DNA of 64,000 nucleotides from Paracoccus lutimaris. GTDB lineage: Bacteria > Pseudomonadota > Alphaproteobacteria > Rhodobacterales > Rhodobacteraceae. The position numbers and the translations under genes were made by a program. The stretch lies in assembly GCF_003337565.1 (NCBI RefSeq), contig NZ_QPJL01000012.1, positions 1 to 64,000 on the forward strand. Reading direction: 5' to 3'. Below are positions 34,004 to 43,146 of this stretch, one piece after another (positions within the stretch are counted from its first letter, which is position 1; each line of letters starts with the position of its first letter). The notes under the pieces were generated by a model, which was not told where the DNA came from, did no database searches, and saw only the letters and a list, made by a program, of their open reading frames with translations.

Positions 34004-34897
34004 TCATCTGAGGAAAATCAGCGCCATCCCGGCCACCGCGATCAGCGCCCCCGCCCATGAGGTCGCCGAGGGCCGTGCCCCGGTCATCGCCCAAAGAACC
34101 GGCAGGATCAGCACCGGCGACAGCGCTGACAGCGTCGAGACGATGCCGACCTTGCCGCCCTGCAGAGAAAACATCAAAAGCGTCATGCCGATGACCATGG
34201 CGATCAGGCCCGACATGGCGGTGACAAACAGCACCCGCGCTGTGGGGCGCGCCAAAGGCTGCACCGCGCGGATCGGCAGCGCCATCAGCAGGATCAGGCA
34301 GGCCACCGCGACCGCCACCCGGATCAGCGAGGCGGCATAGGGATCAAAGCCCTGCGCCATGACCGGGCGCGCGATCAGCGACCCCAGCGCCTGCCCCGCA
34401 GCAGCCAGCAAGCCATAGCCCGAGGCGATCCAGACCGAGCCCTGTACCGCCTCGAACCTATGCCCGCCCGAGCGGCCGGCGCGTCCCAGCACCGCCATGG
34501 CGACGCCCATCGTGGACAGCGCCACCCCCAGCGCGGCCAGAGGCGACAGCGCCTCGCCCAGAAACAGCCAGCCCATCACCGCCGCCATCGGCGCGTTCAG
34601 GGCAAACAGCGCCCCCGCCCGGCGCGGCCCCAGCCGGATCAGCGCCACGTAAAGCAGCGTATCGCCCAGAAAGATGCCGATGACGCCGGACAGCGACAGC
34701 CGCCACAGATCGTCTGCCGCGATCCCGTGCCAGCGCCCGGTGGCAAGGACGATCACCCCCAGCATCACCGCGACCATCGCCTGCCGCAGCCGGTTGAAGC
34801 CGAACGGTCCCAGCGCCTGCGCCGCCGATTGCGACAGGATGCCGGTCACCGCCCAGCAGATGGCCGCGCCAAGCGCGGCCAGTTCATAGACCGGCAT
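34004..34897 (-). CDS. DMT-superfamily permease, EamA type
   Basis: This 297-residue membrane protein has ten hydrophobic segments in two EamA repeats. The start [20 protein letters not shown] is typical for EamA transporters, and the second repeat begins around residue 150. Substrates of this family range from amino acids to metabolites and cannot be predicted. It precedes the DUF305 gene on the same strand and diverges from the OsmC-family gene. Confidence 0.88.
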   Translation of the reverse strand: MPVYELAALGAAICWAVTGILSQSAAQALGPFGFNRLRQAMVAVMLGVIVLATGRWHGIAADDLWRLSLSGVIGIFLGDTLLYVALIRLGPRRAGALFALNAPMAAVMGWLFLGEALSPLAALGVALSTMGVAMAVLGRAGRSGGHRFEAVQGSVWIASGYGLLAAAGQALGSLIARPVMAQGFDPYAASLIRVAVAVACLILLMALPIRAVQPLARPTARVLFVTAMSGLIAMVIGMTLLMFSLQGGKVGIVSTLSALSPVLILPVLWAMTGARPSATSWAGALIAVAGMALIFLR

Positions 34898-34995
34898 TTT
34901 CCCCCCATCCTTTTTCTGCTTGGATAGGGTGACGCATGAACCTGCACAAGGCGGCGCGCGTTAAGTCACGAACTCATCCCAGAAGGAGACAGACA

Positions 34996-35418
34996 ATGAT
35001 CGTCAATTCCGGCTCGGCCAGATGGGAAGGCGGCCTCAAGGACGGCAAGGGCACCGTCTCGACCAAATCCGGGGTGCTGTCCGACCAGCCCTATGGCTTC
35101 AAGACCCGCTTCGAGGGCGCGCCCGGCACCAATCCCGAGGAGCTGATCGGCGCGGCGCATGCCGCCTGTTTCAGCATGGCGCTGTCGAACATCCTTGCCG
35201 GCGAGGGCGTGACCGATGTGGTCATCGAGACCACCTCGAAAATCGGGCTGGATCAGGAGGATGGCGGTTTCACCATCAAGACCGCGCATCTGACGACCAC
35301 AGTGTCGGGCAAGGGCGACCGCGCGGTGATCGAAGAGGCCGCCCGCAAGGCCGAAAAGGGCTGCCCGGTCAGCAAGGTGCTGAATGCGGCGATCACGCTG
35401 GATGTGACGGTGGTCTGA
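34996..35418 (+). CDS. OsmC-family peroxiredoxin
   Basis: This 140-residue protein of the OsmC/Ohr family reduces organic hydroperoxides through two cysteines. These are seen in AAHAACFSMALSN near residue 57 and in EKGCPVSKVLNA near 123. The N-terminal SARWEGGLKDGKGTVSTKSG matches OsmC rather than Ohr. AGAAGGAGA lies ten bases before the ATG. It ends tail to tail with the nuclease gene, two bases apart. Confidence 0.9.
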   Translation: MIVNSGSARWEGGLKDGKGTVSTKSGVLSDQPYGFKTRFEGAPGTNPEELIGAAHAACFSMALSNILAGEGVTDVVIETTSKIGLDQEDGGFTIKTAHLTTTVSGKGDRAVIEEAARKAEKGCPVSKVLNAAITLDVTVV

Positions 35419-35420
35419 GT

Positions 35421-36146
35421 TCAGGAAAACTCGAAACGGTAGCCGTATCGTTTAAGTTCGAGATTGGGGATGGCCCGGGTTGCAAGAGTGACACGCGGAT
35501 GGTGATCCGAAGCGATCAGAATACCGCGAACCAGGCCATTCTCTTCCTCAGCGATGCAGCCCATATAGGCTAGAATCTGCGCGACGGCTTCGGGTTTGGA
35601 CACGCCGGCCTTCAACTCGATCACCACCGTCCGGCCTTGGCTGTCCCGTGCCAGAATATCTATGAAACCAGCCTCGACTCGCCGTTCGACATCGCCATCG
35701 ATAATGGTCAGCCCTTCTTCAAGCTGGGAAATGTTCGTGCGCAGGGCATCCTGCAGGTCCCGCTCAAGACCGAATACCTGCAAGACGGCCTCGGCGGTCT
35801 CGACAGTGGGGCTTTCGCCGTCATCACCAATATCGCCGCTGATCAGGCCCGAGCCGCCGCGAAACTTGATGTAGTCCGCCAGATGAGACTTGTACCAAGC
35901 CAATATTGTCCGAAGATCGCCGCGGTCGACATTGATCTTCGACGGGTTGTCTCGACCGCTTCGCGCATCATCCGTCGAGTAAACGAACGATCCGGCAATT
36001 CGTCTCAATTCGTCCTCGGCAAAGGCGGCGTCCAGATCGACATTATAGGCGCGTTCGATACGTTTCAGGGCCGAGATACGCTGCTCACGTGTTTTCTCAG
36101 CGAGGTTTCTCTCGGCCAGATGCTGGCGATATTCGGCTTCGCGCAC
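35421..36146 (-). CDS. NucS-like (DUF91) PD-(D/E)XK nuclease with N-terminal helical domain
   Basis: This 241-residue protein has a C-terminal nuclease fold: ERDLQDALRTNISQLEEGLT, GFIDILARD with the acidic residue, VVIELKAG giving E-x-K, and AQILAYMGCI with the Gln-Tyr motif. This is the order seen in NucS/DUF91 nucleases. The first 95 residues are helical, and one segment (LRTILAWYKSHLADYIKF) resembles the SAM-like arm of tyrosine recombinases. The GTG start follows the prfC stop by one base, so it is cotranscribed with nadK-prfC. Base composition is lower in GC than its neighbours, which hints at transfer. Mismatch repair or defence are possible roles. Confidence 0.7.
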   Translation of the reverse strand: MREAEYRQHLAERNLAEKTREQRISALKRIERAYNVDLDAAFAEDELRRIAGSFVYSTDDARSGRDNPSKINVDRGDLRTILAWYKSHLADYIKFRGGSGLISGDIGDDGESPTVETAEAVLQVFGLERDLQDALRTNISQLEEGLTIIDGDVERRVEAGFIDILARDSQGRTVVIELKAGVSKPEAVAQILAYMGCIAEEENGLVRGILIASDHHPRVTLATRAIPNLELKRYGYRFEFS

Positions 36147-36147
36147 T

Positions 36148-37740
36148 TTACACCATCATTTCCTTGGTCGCGGTCAGCTTCAGCTCGGGCTGGTCGCGCT
36201 GGACGCGGTCGATGTCCCATTGCAGGCGCGTCAGGTAAACCAGATCGCCGTCATGGTCCTGCGCCATATGCTGCTTGTTGGTGTTGGCGAAGGCCTCGAC
36301 CTTGTCCTTGGGGCCGGAAAGCCAGCGGGCGCTGGTGAATTGCGTCGGCTCGAAGCGCACGGGCAGGCCGTATTCGATCTCGATCCGGCTGGCCAGAACC
36401 TCGAATTGCAGGGCGCCCACGACACCGACGATGAAGCCCGAGCCGATCATCGGCTTGAAGACCTTGGCCGCGCCTTCCTCAGCAAATTGCATCAGCGCCT
36501 TTTCCAGATGCTTGGCCTTCATCGGGTCGCCCGCGCGCACGGTCTGCAAAAGCTCGGGCGCGAAGCTGGGGATGCCGGTGAAGCGCAGCCCCTCGCCCTC
36601 GGTCAGCGCGTCGCCGATGCGAAGCTGGCCGTGGTTCGGAATGCCGATGATGTCGCCGGCCCAGGCCTCTTCGGCCAGTTCGCGGTCGGCGGCCAGAAAC
36701 AGCACCGGGTTTGACACCGCCATCGGCTTTTTCGAGCGCACATGCAGCAGCTTCATGCCACGCTCAAAGTGCCCCGAGGCCAGCCGCACAAAGGCCACGC
36801 GGTCGCGGTGCTTGGGGTCCATATTGGCCTGCACCTTGAAGACAAAGCCGGTGACGGGCTTTTCCTCGGGGTCGATCTCGCGCTCGGCGGCGTTCTGGGG
36901 CTGCGGCTCGGGACCGAATTCGCCGATGCCGGTCATCAGTTCCTTGACGCCGAAACTGTTGATGGCCGAGCCGAACCAGATCGGGGTCATGTGCCCCTCA
37001 AGGAAGCTTTTGCGGTCAAAGGCGGGCAGCAATTCGCGCGCCATCTCCAGCTCTTCGCGCAGCTTGGCCAGCAGGTCGGCGGGGACGTGATCGGCCAGTT
37101 TCGGGTCGTCGAGGCCCGAGATCTGGACCGATTCCGCCACCTTGTTGCGATCGGCGCGGTCCATGATCTCCAACCGGTCATGCAGCAGATCATAGGCGCC
37201 GATAAAGTCGCGCCCCATGCCGATGGGCCAGCTGACCGGCGCGACGTCGATGGCCAGGTTTTCCTGAATCTCGTCGATGATCTCGAAGGTGTCGCGGCTT
37301 TCGCGGTCCATCTTGTTGCAGAATGTCAGGATCGGTAGGTCGCGCAGCCGGCAGACCTCGAACAGCTTGCGGGTCTGGGATTCGACGCCCTTGGCGCCGT
37401 CGATGACCATGATCGCCGCATCCACCGCCGTCAGCGTGCGGTAAGTGTCCTCGGAAAAATCGCTGTGGCCGGGTGTGTCCACCAGATTGAACCGGTAGTC
37501 GCCGAACTCGAACGACATCGCCGAGGCGGAAACCGAGATGCCGCGGTCCTGCTCCATCTTCATGAAGTCCGAGCGCGTGCGCCGCGCCTCGCCCTTGGCG
37601 CGGACCTGTCCGGCCATCTGGATGGCGCCGCCGAAAAGCAGGAACTTTTCAGTCAGGGTGGTCTTGCCGGCATCCGGATGCGAAATGATCGCGAAGGTCC
37701 GGCGGCGGGCGATTTCGGGCGGGAGGTCGGGGCGGTTCAT
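36148..37740 (-). CDS. prfC: Peptide chain release factor 3
   Basis: This 530-residue translational GTPase recycles RF1 and RF2 from the ribosome. G motifs are SHPDAGKTTLTEK, DTPGHSDFSEDTYR and CNKMDRE, and the RF3-specific MAGQVRAKGEARRTRSDFMK precedes the switch. The start at 37740 fits the family; a second ATG lies immediately upstream. It follows nadK after 35 bp and is followed directly by the nuclease gene. Confidence 0.96.
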   Translation of the reverse strand: MNRPDLPPEIARRRTFAIISHPDAGKTTLTEKFLLFGGAIQMAGQVRAKGEARRTRSDFMKMEQDRGISVSASAMSFEFGDYRFNLVDTPGHSDFSEDTYRTLTAVDAAIMVIDGAKGVESQTRKLFEVCRLRDLPILTFCNKMDRESRDTFEIIDEIQENLAIDVAPVSWPIGMGRDFIGAYDLLHDRLEIMDRADRNKVAESVQISGLDDPKLADHVPADLLAKLREELEMARELLPAFDRKSFLEGHMTPIWFGSAINSFGVKELMTGIGEFGPEPQPQNAAEREIDPEEKPVTGFVFKVQANMDPKHRDRVAFVRLASGHFERGMKLLHVRSKKPMAVSNPVLFLAADRELAEEAWAGDIIGIPNHGQLRIGDALTEGEGLRFTGIPSFAPELLQTVRAGDPMKAKHLEKALMQFAEEGAAKVFKPMIGSGFIVGVVGALQFEVLASRIEIEYGLPVRFEPTQFTSARWLSGPKDKVEAFANTNKQHMAQDHDGDLVYLTRLQWDIDRVQRDQPELKLTATKEMMV

Positions 37741-37775
37741 CATGCCCGGCCCTTTACCCTGCCGCGCGTGCCGCC

Positions 37776-38525
37776 TCAAACGAATTGTTCGCGGATCAGC
37801 CGTTCCTCAAGCCCGTGGCCGGGATCGAACAGCAGCCGGTGCCGGATCGTCTGTTCAGAGCGGATCTCGACCCACAGGACCGAATCGACGCCCCGCGAAT
37901 CGGCGTCCGCCATCACCGGGCGCTTGTCGGGCTCAAGGATGTCAAAGCGCAGCGTGGCCGATTTCGGCAGGATCGCCCCGCGCCAGCGCCGGGGCCGGAA
38001 TGCGGCGATGGCCGTCAGCGCCAGCACATCCGAGCCGAGCGGCAGGATCGGACCATTGGCCGAATAGTTATAGGCGGTCGAGCCGGCGGGCGTGCAAAGC
38101 AGCGCGCCGTCGCAGACCAGCTCTTCCATCCGAACGCGGCCATTGACCGAAATGCGCAGCCGCGCCGCCTGCGGACCGGCGCGCAGCAGGCTGACCTCGT
38201 TGATGGCCAGGGCGCAATGCTCATGCCCGTCGGTGGTGCCCGCCGTCATCGCCAGCGGGTTCACGACCGTCGCCTCGGCGGCCTGAATGCGTTCGGGCAA
38301 GGCGTCCTCGGAATAGCTGTTCATCAGAAAGCCGACCGTGCCGCGATTCATCCCGTAAACCGGCAGGCCGCGATTCTGATGCATGACCGACAGCATCAGC
38401 CCGTCGCCCCCCAGCGCCACGATCACCTCGGCCTCCGTGACCGGGACATGACCATAGCGCGCGGTCAGCGCCTCGGCGGCGGTCACGGCGGATTCGGTGC
38501 TGGCTGAGATGAAATGCAACTTCAT
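37776..38525 (-). CDS. nadK: NAD kinase
   Basis: This 249-residue enzyme makes NADP from NAD. The nucleotide motif VIVALGGDGLMLSVMHQ and the loop LLCTPAGSTAYNYSANGPIL are diagnostic. It is on the short side for the family, as in other alphaproteobacteria. It leads the nadK-prfC-nuclease operon and diverges from glyA across 143 bp. Confidence 0.95.
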   Translation of the reverse strand: MKLHFISASTESAVTAAEALTARYGHVPVTEAEVIVALGGDGLMLSVMHQNRGLPVYGMNRGTVGFLMNSYSEDALPERIQAAEATVVNPLAMTAGTTDGHEHCALAINEVSLLRAGPQAARLRISVNGRVRMEELVCDGALLCTPAGSTAYNYSANGPILPLGSDVLALTAIAAFRPRRWRGAILPKSATLRFDILEPDKRPVMADADSRGVDSVLWVEIRSEQTIRHRLLFDPGHGLEERLIREQFV

Positions 38526-38607
38526 GCACTTATCATGGCGCGGCGCGAGGCGGGCGCAAGCCCCCAAGATCGCATGGGATATCTACCACCTCCACGTCGC
38601 ATCCGTC

Positions 38608-38634
38608 CTAGCGGCGCGCGACAAAAGCCGCTAG
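38608..38634. promoter_or_regulatory. Hairpin in the glyA leader region
   Basis: CTAGCGGC at 38608-38615 pairs with GCCGCTAG at 38627-38634 around an 11-base loop. It lies 35 bp upstream of the glyA start. There is no poly-T tract, so it is not an obvious terminator. It could be part of a regulatory leader or an operator. It does not match a riboswitch that I know. Confidence 0.35.
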
Positions 38635-38668
38635 AACCGCGCCAAGCCGCTTTTTGCATGAGGACCAG

Positions 38669-39952
38669 ATGACCGACACCGGATTCTTCACCGAGACGCT
38701 GGACAGCCGCGACCCAGAAATCTTTGGCGCCATCCGCAAGGAACTGGGCCGTCAGCGCGACGAGATCGAACTGATCGCCAGCGAAAACATCGTCTCGAAG
38801 GCGGTGCTGGAGGCGCAGGGCTCGGTCCTGACCAACAAATATGCCGAAGGTTATCCGGGCAAGCGCTATTACGGCGGCTGCCAATATGTCGATATCGTCG
38901 AGACGCTGGCGATCGAGCGCGCCAAGGAACTGTTCGATTGCGGCTTTGCCAACGTGCAGCCGAATTCCGGCTCGCAGATGAACCAGGCGGTGTTTCTGGC
39001 GCTTTTGCAGCCGGGCGACACATTCATGGGGCTGGACCTGAATTCGGGCGGCCACCTGACCCATGGCTCGCCGGTCAACATGTCGGGGAAATGGTTCAAC
39101 GTCGTCAGCTACGGCGTGCGCAAGCAGGACCAGCTTCTGGACATGGAGGAAATCCGCCGTTCCGCCCATGAGCACAAGCCCAAGCTGATCGTCGCCGGCG
39201 GCACGGCTTACAGCCGCGTCTGGGACTGGGCCGAATTCCGCAAGATCGCCGATGAGGTCGGCGCCTGGCTGATGGTGGACATGGCCCATATCGCCGGTCT
39301 GGTGGCGGGCGGCCAGCACCCCTCGCCGCTGCCGCATGCCCATGTCGTGACCACCACCACCCATAAATCGCTGCGCGGGCCGCGCGGTGGCATGGTGCTG
39401 ACCAACGACGCGGATATCGCGAAAAAGATCAACTCGGCGGTGTTCCCCGGTCTGCAGGGCGGTCCGCTGATGCATGTCATCGCCGCCAAGGCCGTCGCCT
39501 TCAAGGAGGCGCTGGAGCCGGGCTTCAAGGACTATGCCGCGCAAGTCGTCGCCAATGCCCGCGCCATGGCCGATGAGTTGATGAAGGGCGGCATAGACAT
39601 CGTCTCGGGCGGCACCGACAACCACCTGTGTCTGGCCGACCTGCGCCCGAAAGGCGTGACCGGCAAGGCGACCGAGGCGGCGCTGGGTCGCGCCCATATC
39701 ACCTGCAACAAGAACGGCGTGCCTTTCGATCCGGAAAAGCCCTTCGTGACCTCGGGCATCCGTCTGGGCGCCCCCGCCGGCACCACCCGCGGCTTCAAGG
39801 AACAGGAATTCCGCCAGATCGCCCGCTGGATCGTCGAGGTCGTCGACGGCCTTGCCGCCAATGGCGAAGAGGGTAACGCCGAGGTCGAGGCCAAGGTGAA
39901 AGCCGAGGTCGAGGCGCTTTGCGCCCGCTTCCCGCTTTACGCCGGGATGTGA
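38669..39952 (+). CDS. glyA: Serine hydroxymethyltransferase
   Basis: This 427-residue PLP enzyme interconverts serine and glycine and loads one-carbon units onto tetrahydrofolate. Key segments are [35 protein letters not shown], the PLP lysine in [16 protein letters not shown] near residue 235, and [18 protein letters not shown] 38669 gives the standard N-terminus with GAGGACC upstream. It overlaps the next gene at a GTGA. Confidence 0.97.
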   Translation: MTDTGFFTETLDSRDPEIFGAIRKELGRQRDEIELIASENIVSKAVLEAQGSVLTNKYAEGYPGKRYYGGCQYVDIVETLAIERAKELFDCGFANVQPNSGSQMNQAVFLALLQPGDTFMGLDLNSGGHLTHGSPVNMSGKWFNVVSYGVRKQDQLLDMEEIRRSAHEHKPKLIVAGGTAYSRVWDWAEFRKIADEVGAWLMVDMAHIAGLVAGGQHPSPLPHAHVVTTTTHKSLRGPRGGMVLTNDADIAKKINSAVFPGLQGGPLMHVIAAKAVAFKEALEPGFKDYAAQVVANARAMADELMKGGIDIVSGGTDNHLCLADLRPKGVTGKATEAALGRAHITCNKNGVPFDPEKPFVTSGIRLGAPAGTTRGFKEQEFRQIARWIVEVVDGLAANGEEGNAEVEAKVKAEVEALCARFPLYAGM

Positions 39953-40887
39953 GCCCCGAACACGGGACCGCGCGCGGGCCAACCCGCGCGCTTGAACGCC
40001 GGCTCGGCGACTGGGCGCGCGCCCGGCTGCCGGGCTTTCTTGTCGATTTCAGCATGTTCGTGCTGAAACAGGGCTGGGCCTGCCTGTTCGGCGCCCTGAT
40101 GCTGGCCGCGATCCTGATCAGCCACGCCATCTGGCAGCCGGGCTGGGCCCTTCAGCGCTATGACGCGCTGTTTCTGTTCGCGATCACCGTGCAGGTGCTG
40201 TTTCTGGCGCTGCGTCTGGAGACATGGACCGAGGTCCGGGTCATTGCGCTGTTTCACCTGACCGGCACCGCGATGGAGATCTTCAAGGTCGATGCCGGGT
40301 CATGGGCCTATCCCGAGCCGGGCCTGTTCAAGCTGATGGGCGTGCCGCTGTTTTCGGGCTTCATGTATGCCAGCGTCGGCTCTTACATGGCGCGCGTGAT
40401 CCGCATTTTCGACATGCGTTTTCAGCCCTATCCGCCCTTCTGGGTGACGATGGCGCTGGCGGTGGCGATCTATGTGAACTTCTTCGCCCATCATTTCCTG
40501 CCCGATATCCGCTGGCTGCTGTTCGCGGCGACGCTGCTGATCTATGGCCGCACACGGGTCTGGTTCCGGCTCAGCCGCTGGTATTTCATGCCGCTGCCGC
40601 TGGCCGCATTCCTGACCAGCCTGTTTTTGTGGATCGCCGAGAATATCGGCACCATGACCGGCACCTGGCTTTACGCCGGGCAGGCCACGCTGGACCGGGT
40701 GTCATTCGCCAAGATCGGCTCGTGGTATCTGCTGCTTTACGTCAGCTTCGTCACCGTGACATTGGCCGCGCGGCAGGTGATCGCCTCAGATCAGCCCGCG
40801 CTGCAGCATGATCCAGACCGCGACGGCGCCAAGGATCATCAGCCCAAGGATCACGCTGGCGGCGATGCTGACCGCGCCGCCCTGTAG
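39949..40887 (+). CDS. DUF817 integral membrane protein
   Basis: This 312-residue membrane protein has about eight hydrophobic segments. The conserved part reads [20 protein letters not shown] then [16 protein letters not shown], which I recognise as DUF817. Translation from GTG 39949 overlaps the glyA stop. The last 35 residues ([20 protein letters not shown] onward) are polar and overlap the opposite-strand gene by 102 bp. They may be an extension created by loss of an earlier stop. Function unknown. Confidence 0.8.
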   Translation: MSPEHGTARGPTRALERRLGDWARARLPGFLVDFSMFVLKQGWACLFGALMLAAILISHAIWQPGWALQRYDALFLFAITVQVLFLALRLETWTEVRVIALFHLTGTAMEIFKVDAGSWAYPEPGLFKLMGVPLFSGFMYASVGSYMARVIRIFDMRFQPYPPFWVTMALAVAIYVNFFAHHFLPDIRWLLFAATLLIYGRTRVWFRLSRWYFMPLPLAAFLTSLFLWIAENIGTMTGTWLYAGQATLDRVSFAKIGSWYLLLYVSFVTVTLAARQVIASDQPALQHDPDRDGAKDHQPKDHAGGDADRAAL

Positions 40888-41169
40888 CCGCGCGCCCTTG
40901 CCCAAGGGCCGCAGGTAATGGGTCAGCGCCTTGTGGGCGCGCTCGAACCGGTCGAAATTCACCTGCCGCGCCAGTTTCGGATGCCCGGCCATGCGGTCGC
41001 CGTCCAGCAATATCCGCGCCTCGCGCCGCAGCCGCCGGGGCAGCGCGCCACCGCGCTTGCGCATCATGCTGTCCAGATCGGCCTGATGCCCGCGCCGGAG
41101 GCCGCCAAACCGCGCCGCCATCAGCCCCGCCACCTCATCCGCCATCGGCCGGATATTCTCGATGCTCAT
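40786..41169 (-). CDS. Hypothetical protein with C-terminal membrane anchor
   Basis: This 127-residue protein has a basic N-terminal region (MMRKRGGALPRRLRREARIL) and one strong hydrophobic segment near the C-terminus ([20 protein letters not shown]). It converges on the DUF817 gene, with a 102-bp antisense overlap at its 3' end. The membrane segment falls partly in the overlap, which favours this frame as the real coding strand there. I recall similar proteins in Rhodobacterales but no family name. Confidence 0.6.
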   Translation of the reverse strand: MSIENIRPMADEVAGLMAARFGGLRRGHQADLDSMMRKRGGALPRRLRREARILLDGDRMAGHPKLARQVNFDRFERAHKALTHYLRPLGKGARLQGGAVSIAASVILGLMILGAVAVWIMLQRGLI

Positions 41170-41238
41170 CCCTGCCCCCGTTTTTCGGCAAGGTTAACGC
41201 CTCTGGTGCCGCTTCGCCAGTGGCGCTAGGGTTTCGCC

Positions 41239-42009
41239 ATGATGCTGAACATGATCGTGACAGGGACGGATACCGGACAGCCGCCAGTGCTGCTGGCGCA
41301 TGGGCTTTTCGGTTCGGGCAAGAATCTGGGCGGGCTGGCGCGGCGGCTGGCCGAGACCCGGCGCGTGATCTCGGTCGAGATGCGCAATCATGGCGACAGT
41401 TTCCACGACCCCGATCACAGCTACCCGGCGCTGGCGGACGATCTGGCGCAGGTGATCGCGGCCCATGGCGGTCAGGCCGATGTGCTGGGCCATTCCATGG
41501 GCGGCAAGGCCGCGATGATGCTGGCGCTGACCCGGCCGGAGCAGGTGCGCAAGCTGGTGGTGATGGACATTGCCCCCTATGCCTATGGCCACACGCAGAC
41601 CGCGCTGATCGACGCCATGGAGGGCATGGAACTGAACGGGTTGCGCCTGCGCTCCGAGGCGGATGCACGGCTGGCCGCCGCCATCCCCGAGCCGGGGGTC
41701 CGCGCCTTTCTGCTGCAATCTCTGGACCTGAAATCGGACCCGCCGCGCTGGAAATACAACCTGCCCGCGCTGCGCGATCAGATGCCCCAGTTGATCGGCT
41801 GGCCCGAGACAGCGCCCAAGGGGACCTATGAAGGCCCGACCCTGTTCCTGGCCGGCGCCGAATCCGATTATTGCCGCGAACCGCAGGTCGGGGCCATCCG
41901 CGCCTATTTCCCGCAGGCAAAGCTCAGGTATTTCGCCGGGGCCGGCCATTGGCTGCATGCCGACCGTCCCGCCGAAGTCGCCGAGGTGGCGGCAGAGTTT
42001 CTGGGCTAA
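41239..42009 (+). CDS. Alpha/beta hydrolase, YbfF-type esterase
   Basis: This 256-residue cytoplasmic hydrolase has the oxyanion loop LLAHGLFGSGKNLGGLARRL, the nucleophile in VLGHSMGGKAAMMLAL near residue 92, an acid in LFLAGAESDYC, and the histidine in AGAGHWLHADRP near 235. The NHGDSFHDPDHSYPALADDL region is typical of YbfF acyl-CoA esterases. It stands alone on the plus strand. Confidence 0.88.
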   Translation: MMLNMIVTGTDTGQPPVLLAHGLFGSGKNLGGLARRLAETRRVISVEMRNHGDSFHDPDHSYPALADDLAQVIAAHGGQADVLGHSMGGKAAMMLALTRPEQVRKLVVMDIAPYAYGHTQTALIDAMEGMELNGLRLRSEADARLAAAIPEPGVRAFLLQSLDLKSDPPRWKYNLPALRDQMPQLIGWPETAPKGTYEGPTLFLAGAESDYCREPQVGAIRAYFPQAKLRYFAGAGHWLHADRPAEVAEVAAEFLG

Positions 42010-42082
42010 GCACCCGGCAATCGACATTCGCTACTTGCGTTTCGACATGGGCTTAAGACCCGCCCACGCCACAGCCAGTCCT

Positions 42083-42271
42083 TTACTCAGCCTCTTCCTC
42101 CAAACGCCGCGCCACCAGCCATGTCACCGGCAGGGCGGCGATGCCCCCGGCCAGCGCCGCGCCGACGATCGAGGCGACATCATAGCGGCCCATGACCAGA
42201 ACCACGACGATCCCGATCCCGGCCAGCGTGGTGAAGGCAATGGAGAAAAGCAGCATGAAAAGACGAGACAT
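42083..42271 (-). CDS. Small two-helix membrane protein
   Basis: This 62-residue protein starts MSRLFMLLFSIAFTTLAGIG with two hydrophobic helices and a charged end, ARRLEEEAE. I recall similar Rhodobacterales proteins carrying the misleading label CTP synthetase, though they have no such domain. The ATG at 42271 is chosen because sequence before it is not membrane-like. Function unknown. Confidence 0.6.
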   Translation of the reverse strand: MSRLFMLLFSIAFTTLAGIGIVVVLVMGRYDVASIVGAALAGGIAALPVTWLVARRLEEEAE

Positions 42272-42402
42272 GGGGCTTGGTCCTTTGTTGTCTTGCCACC
42301 ATGCTAAAGCGGCGCCGGAGACCTTGCCTTGATCTGGCGCAGAAATGCCGCGAAATCCCGAAACCAGATCAGCACAGTCGGCGCATTCGCTTGCGCCGTG
42401 CT

Positions 42403-42708
42403 TCAATAGCAATCCAGCGCCACACGCGCCTCGCCCGTGTCCCCGGGAATGCGGCTGCGCAGGCTGTTCGGGATCACCCGGCAGCCGGTTGTCTTTTCGG
42501 CAGCCTGCACCATCAGCTCCGGCACCACGCCGCGTTCGCGCCGCGTCAGGTAGCCATGGCGGATCACCTCGGCCGAGTTGCCATCATGAAAGACCGTGAA
42601 ATCAATGCCCTGAAGCGTGATGTCGTGGCGGGTCGCGTCGAAGTAGCCCGGCGCGGGCGAGGCACAGGCGGCAAGCAGAAGGATCAGGGGGATCAGAATC
42701 ACACGCAT
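42403..42708 (-). CDS. Hypothetical lipoprotein
   Basis: This 101-residue protein has a short signal ending in the lipobox LLAAC (MRVILIPLILLLAACASPAP), so it should be lipid-anchored in the envelope. The mature part includes FDATRHDITLQGIDFTVFHD and one pair of further cysteines (TGCRVIP and ALDCY) that could form a disulfide. The ATG at 42708 is chosen to place the signal correctly. No family recognised. Confidence 0.65.
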   Translation of the reverse strand: MRVILIPLILLLAACASPAPGYFDATRHDITLQGIDFTVFHDGNSAEVIRHGYLTRRERGVVPELMVQAAEKTTGCRVIPNSLRSRIPGDTGEARVALDCY

Positions 42709-42815
42709 GTGTCTTGGTAACGCGAATTCGTTAACCAAACCCTAACACCCGCTGGAACCCCGCGCTAAAAGAAGGCGTTTGACAGCGAGTGACATTCGCA
42801 TTGCAGGAGTATGGA

Positions 42816-42959
42816 ATGCCCAGAATCTTCAAGCTTTTCCCGGCGCTTGCGCTGCTCGCGCTGGCGGCTTGCCAGACTGTCGAAGGCGCCGGGCGCGACC
42901 TTCAGACCGCCGGTCAGGTGGTCGAGCAGGAAAGCCGCAACGCACAAAGCGGCATGTGA
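42816..42959 (+). CDS. Entericidin-like mini-lipoprotein
   Basis: This 47-residue lipoprotein has a signal FKLFPALALLALAAC and the mature part QTVEGAGRDLQTAGQVVEQE. It shares the C(N/Q)TVxGxGxD pattern with the gene at 30572, matching EcnB-type entericidins. TTGCAGGAG lies upstream of the ATG. It is a single-gene unit. Confidence 0.78.
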   Translation: MPRIFKLFPALALLALAACQTVEGAGRDLQTAGQVVEQESRNAQSGM

Positions 42960-43146
42960 TCGCGGGCGGCCCCGGCGCCGCCCCATCATCCCCAAATCCG
43001 CCGCAAGCTGCGCAGACCGCGCGTGGACAGGTGACACGCCAGCGGTATATCTCTACCGCCCGCCCCGGATTCGCATTTTGGCGGCCCTGCGAAACATGCT
43101 ATGATTGTCCGCACTTACCTTCGTTCTCATTCCGAGGAAGGTTACC

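Noticed and set aside
35421..36146. Tyrosine recombinase
   Set aside because: Only a short arm-like segment is present at the N-terminus. The catalytic Arg-His-Arg-Tyr set is absent and the C-terminus is a clear PD-(D/E)XK nuclease.
38526..38668. Riboswitch before glyA
   Set aside because: The gap holds one 8-bp hairpin, but the conserved cores of the glycine, SAM or SAM/SAH riboswitches were not recognised. It is kept only as a hairpin.
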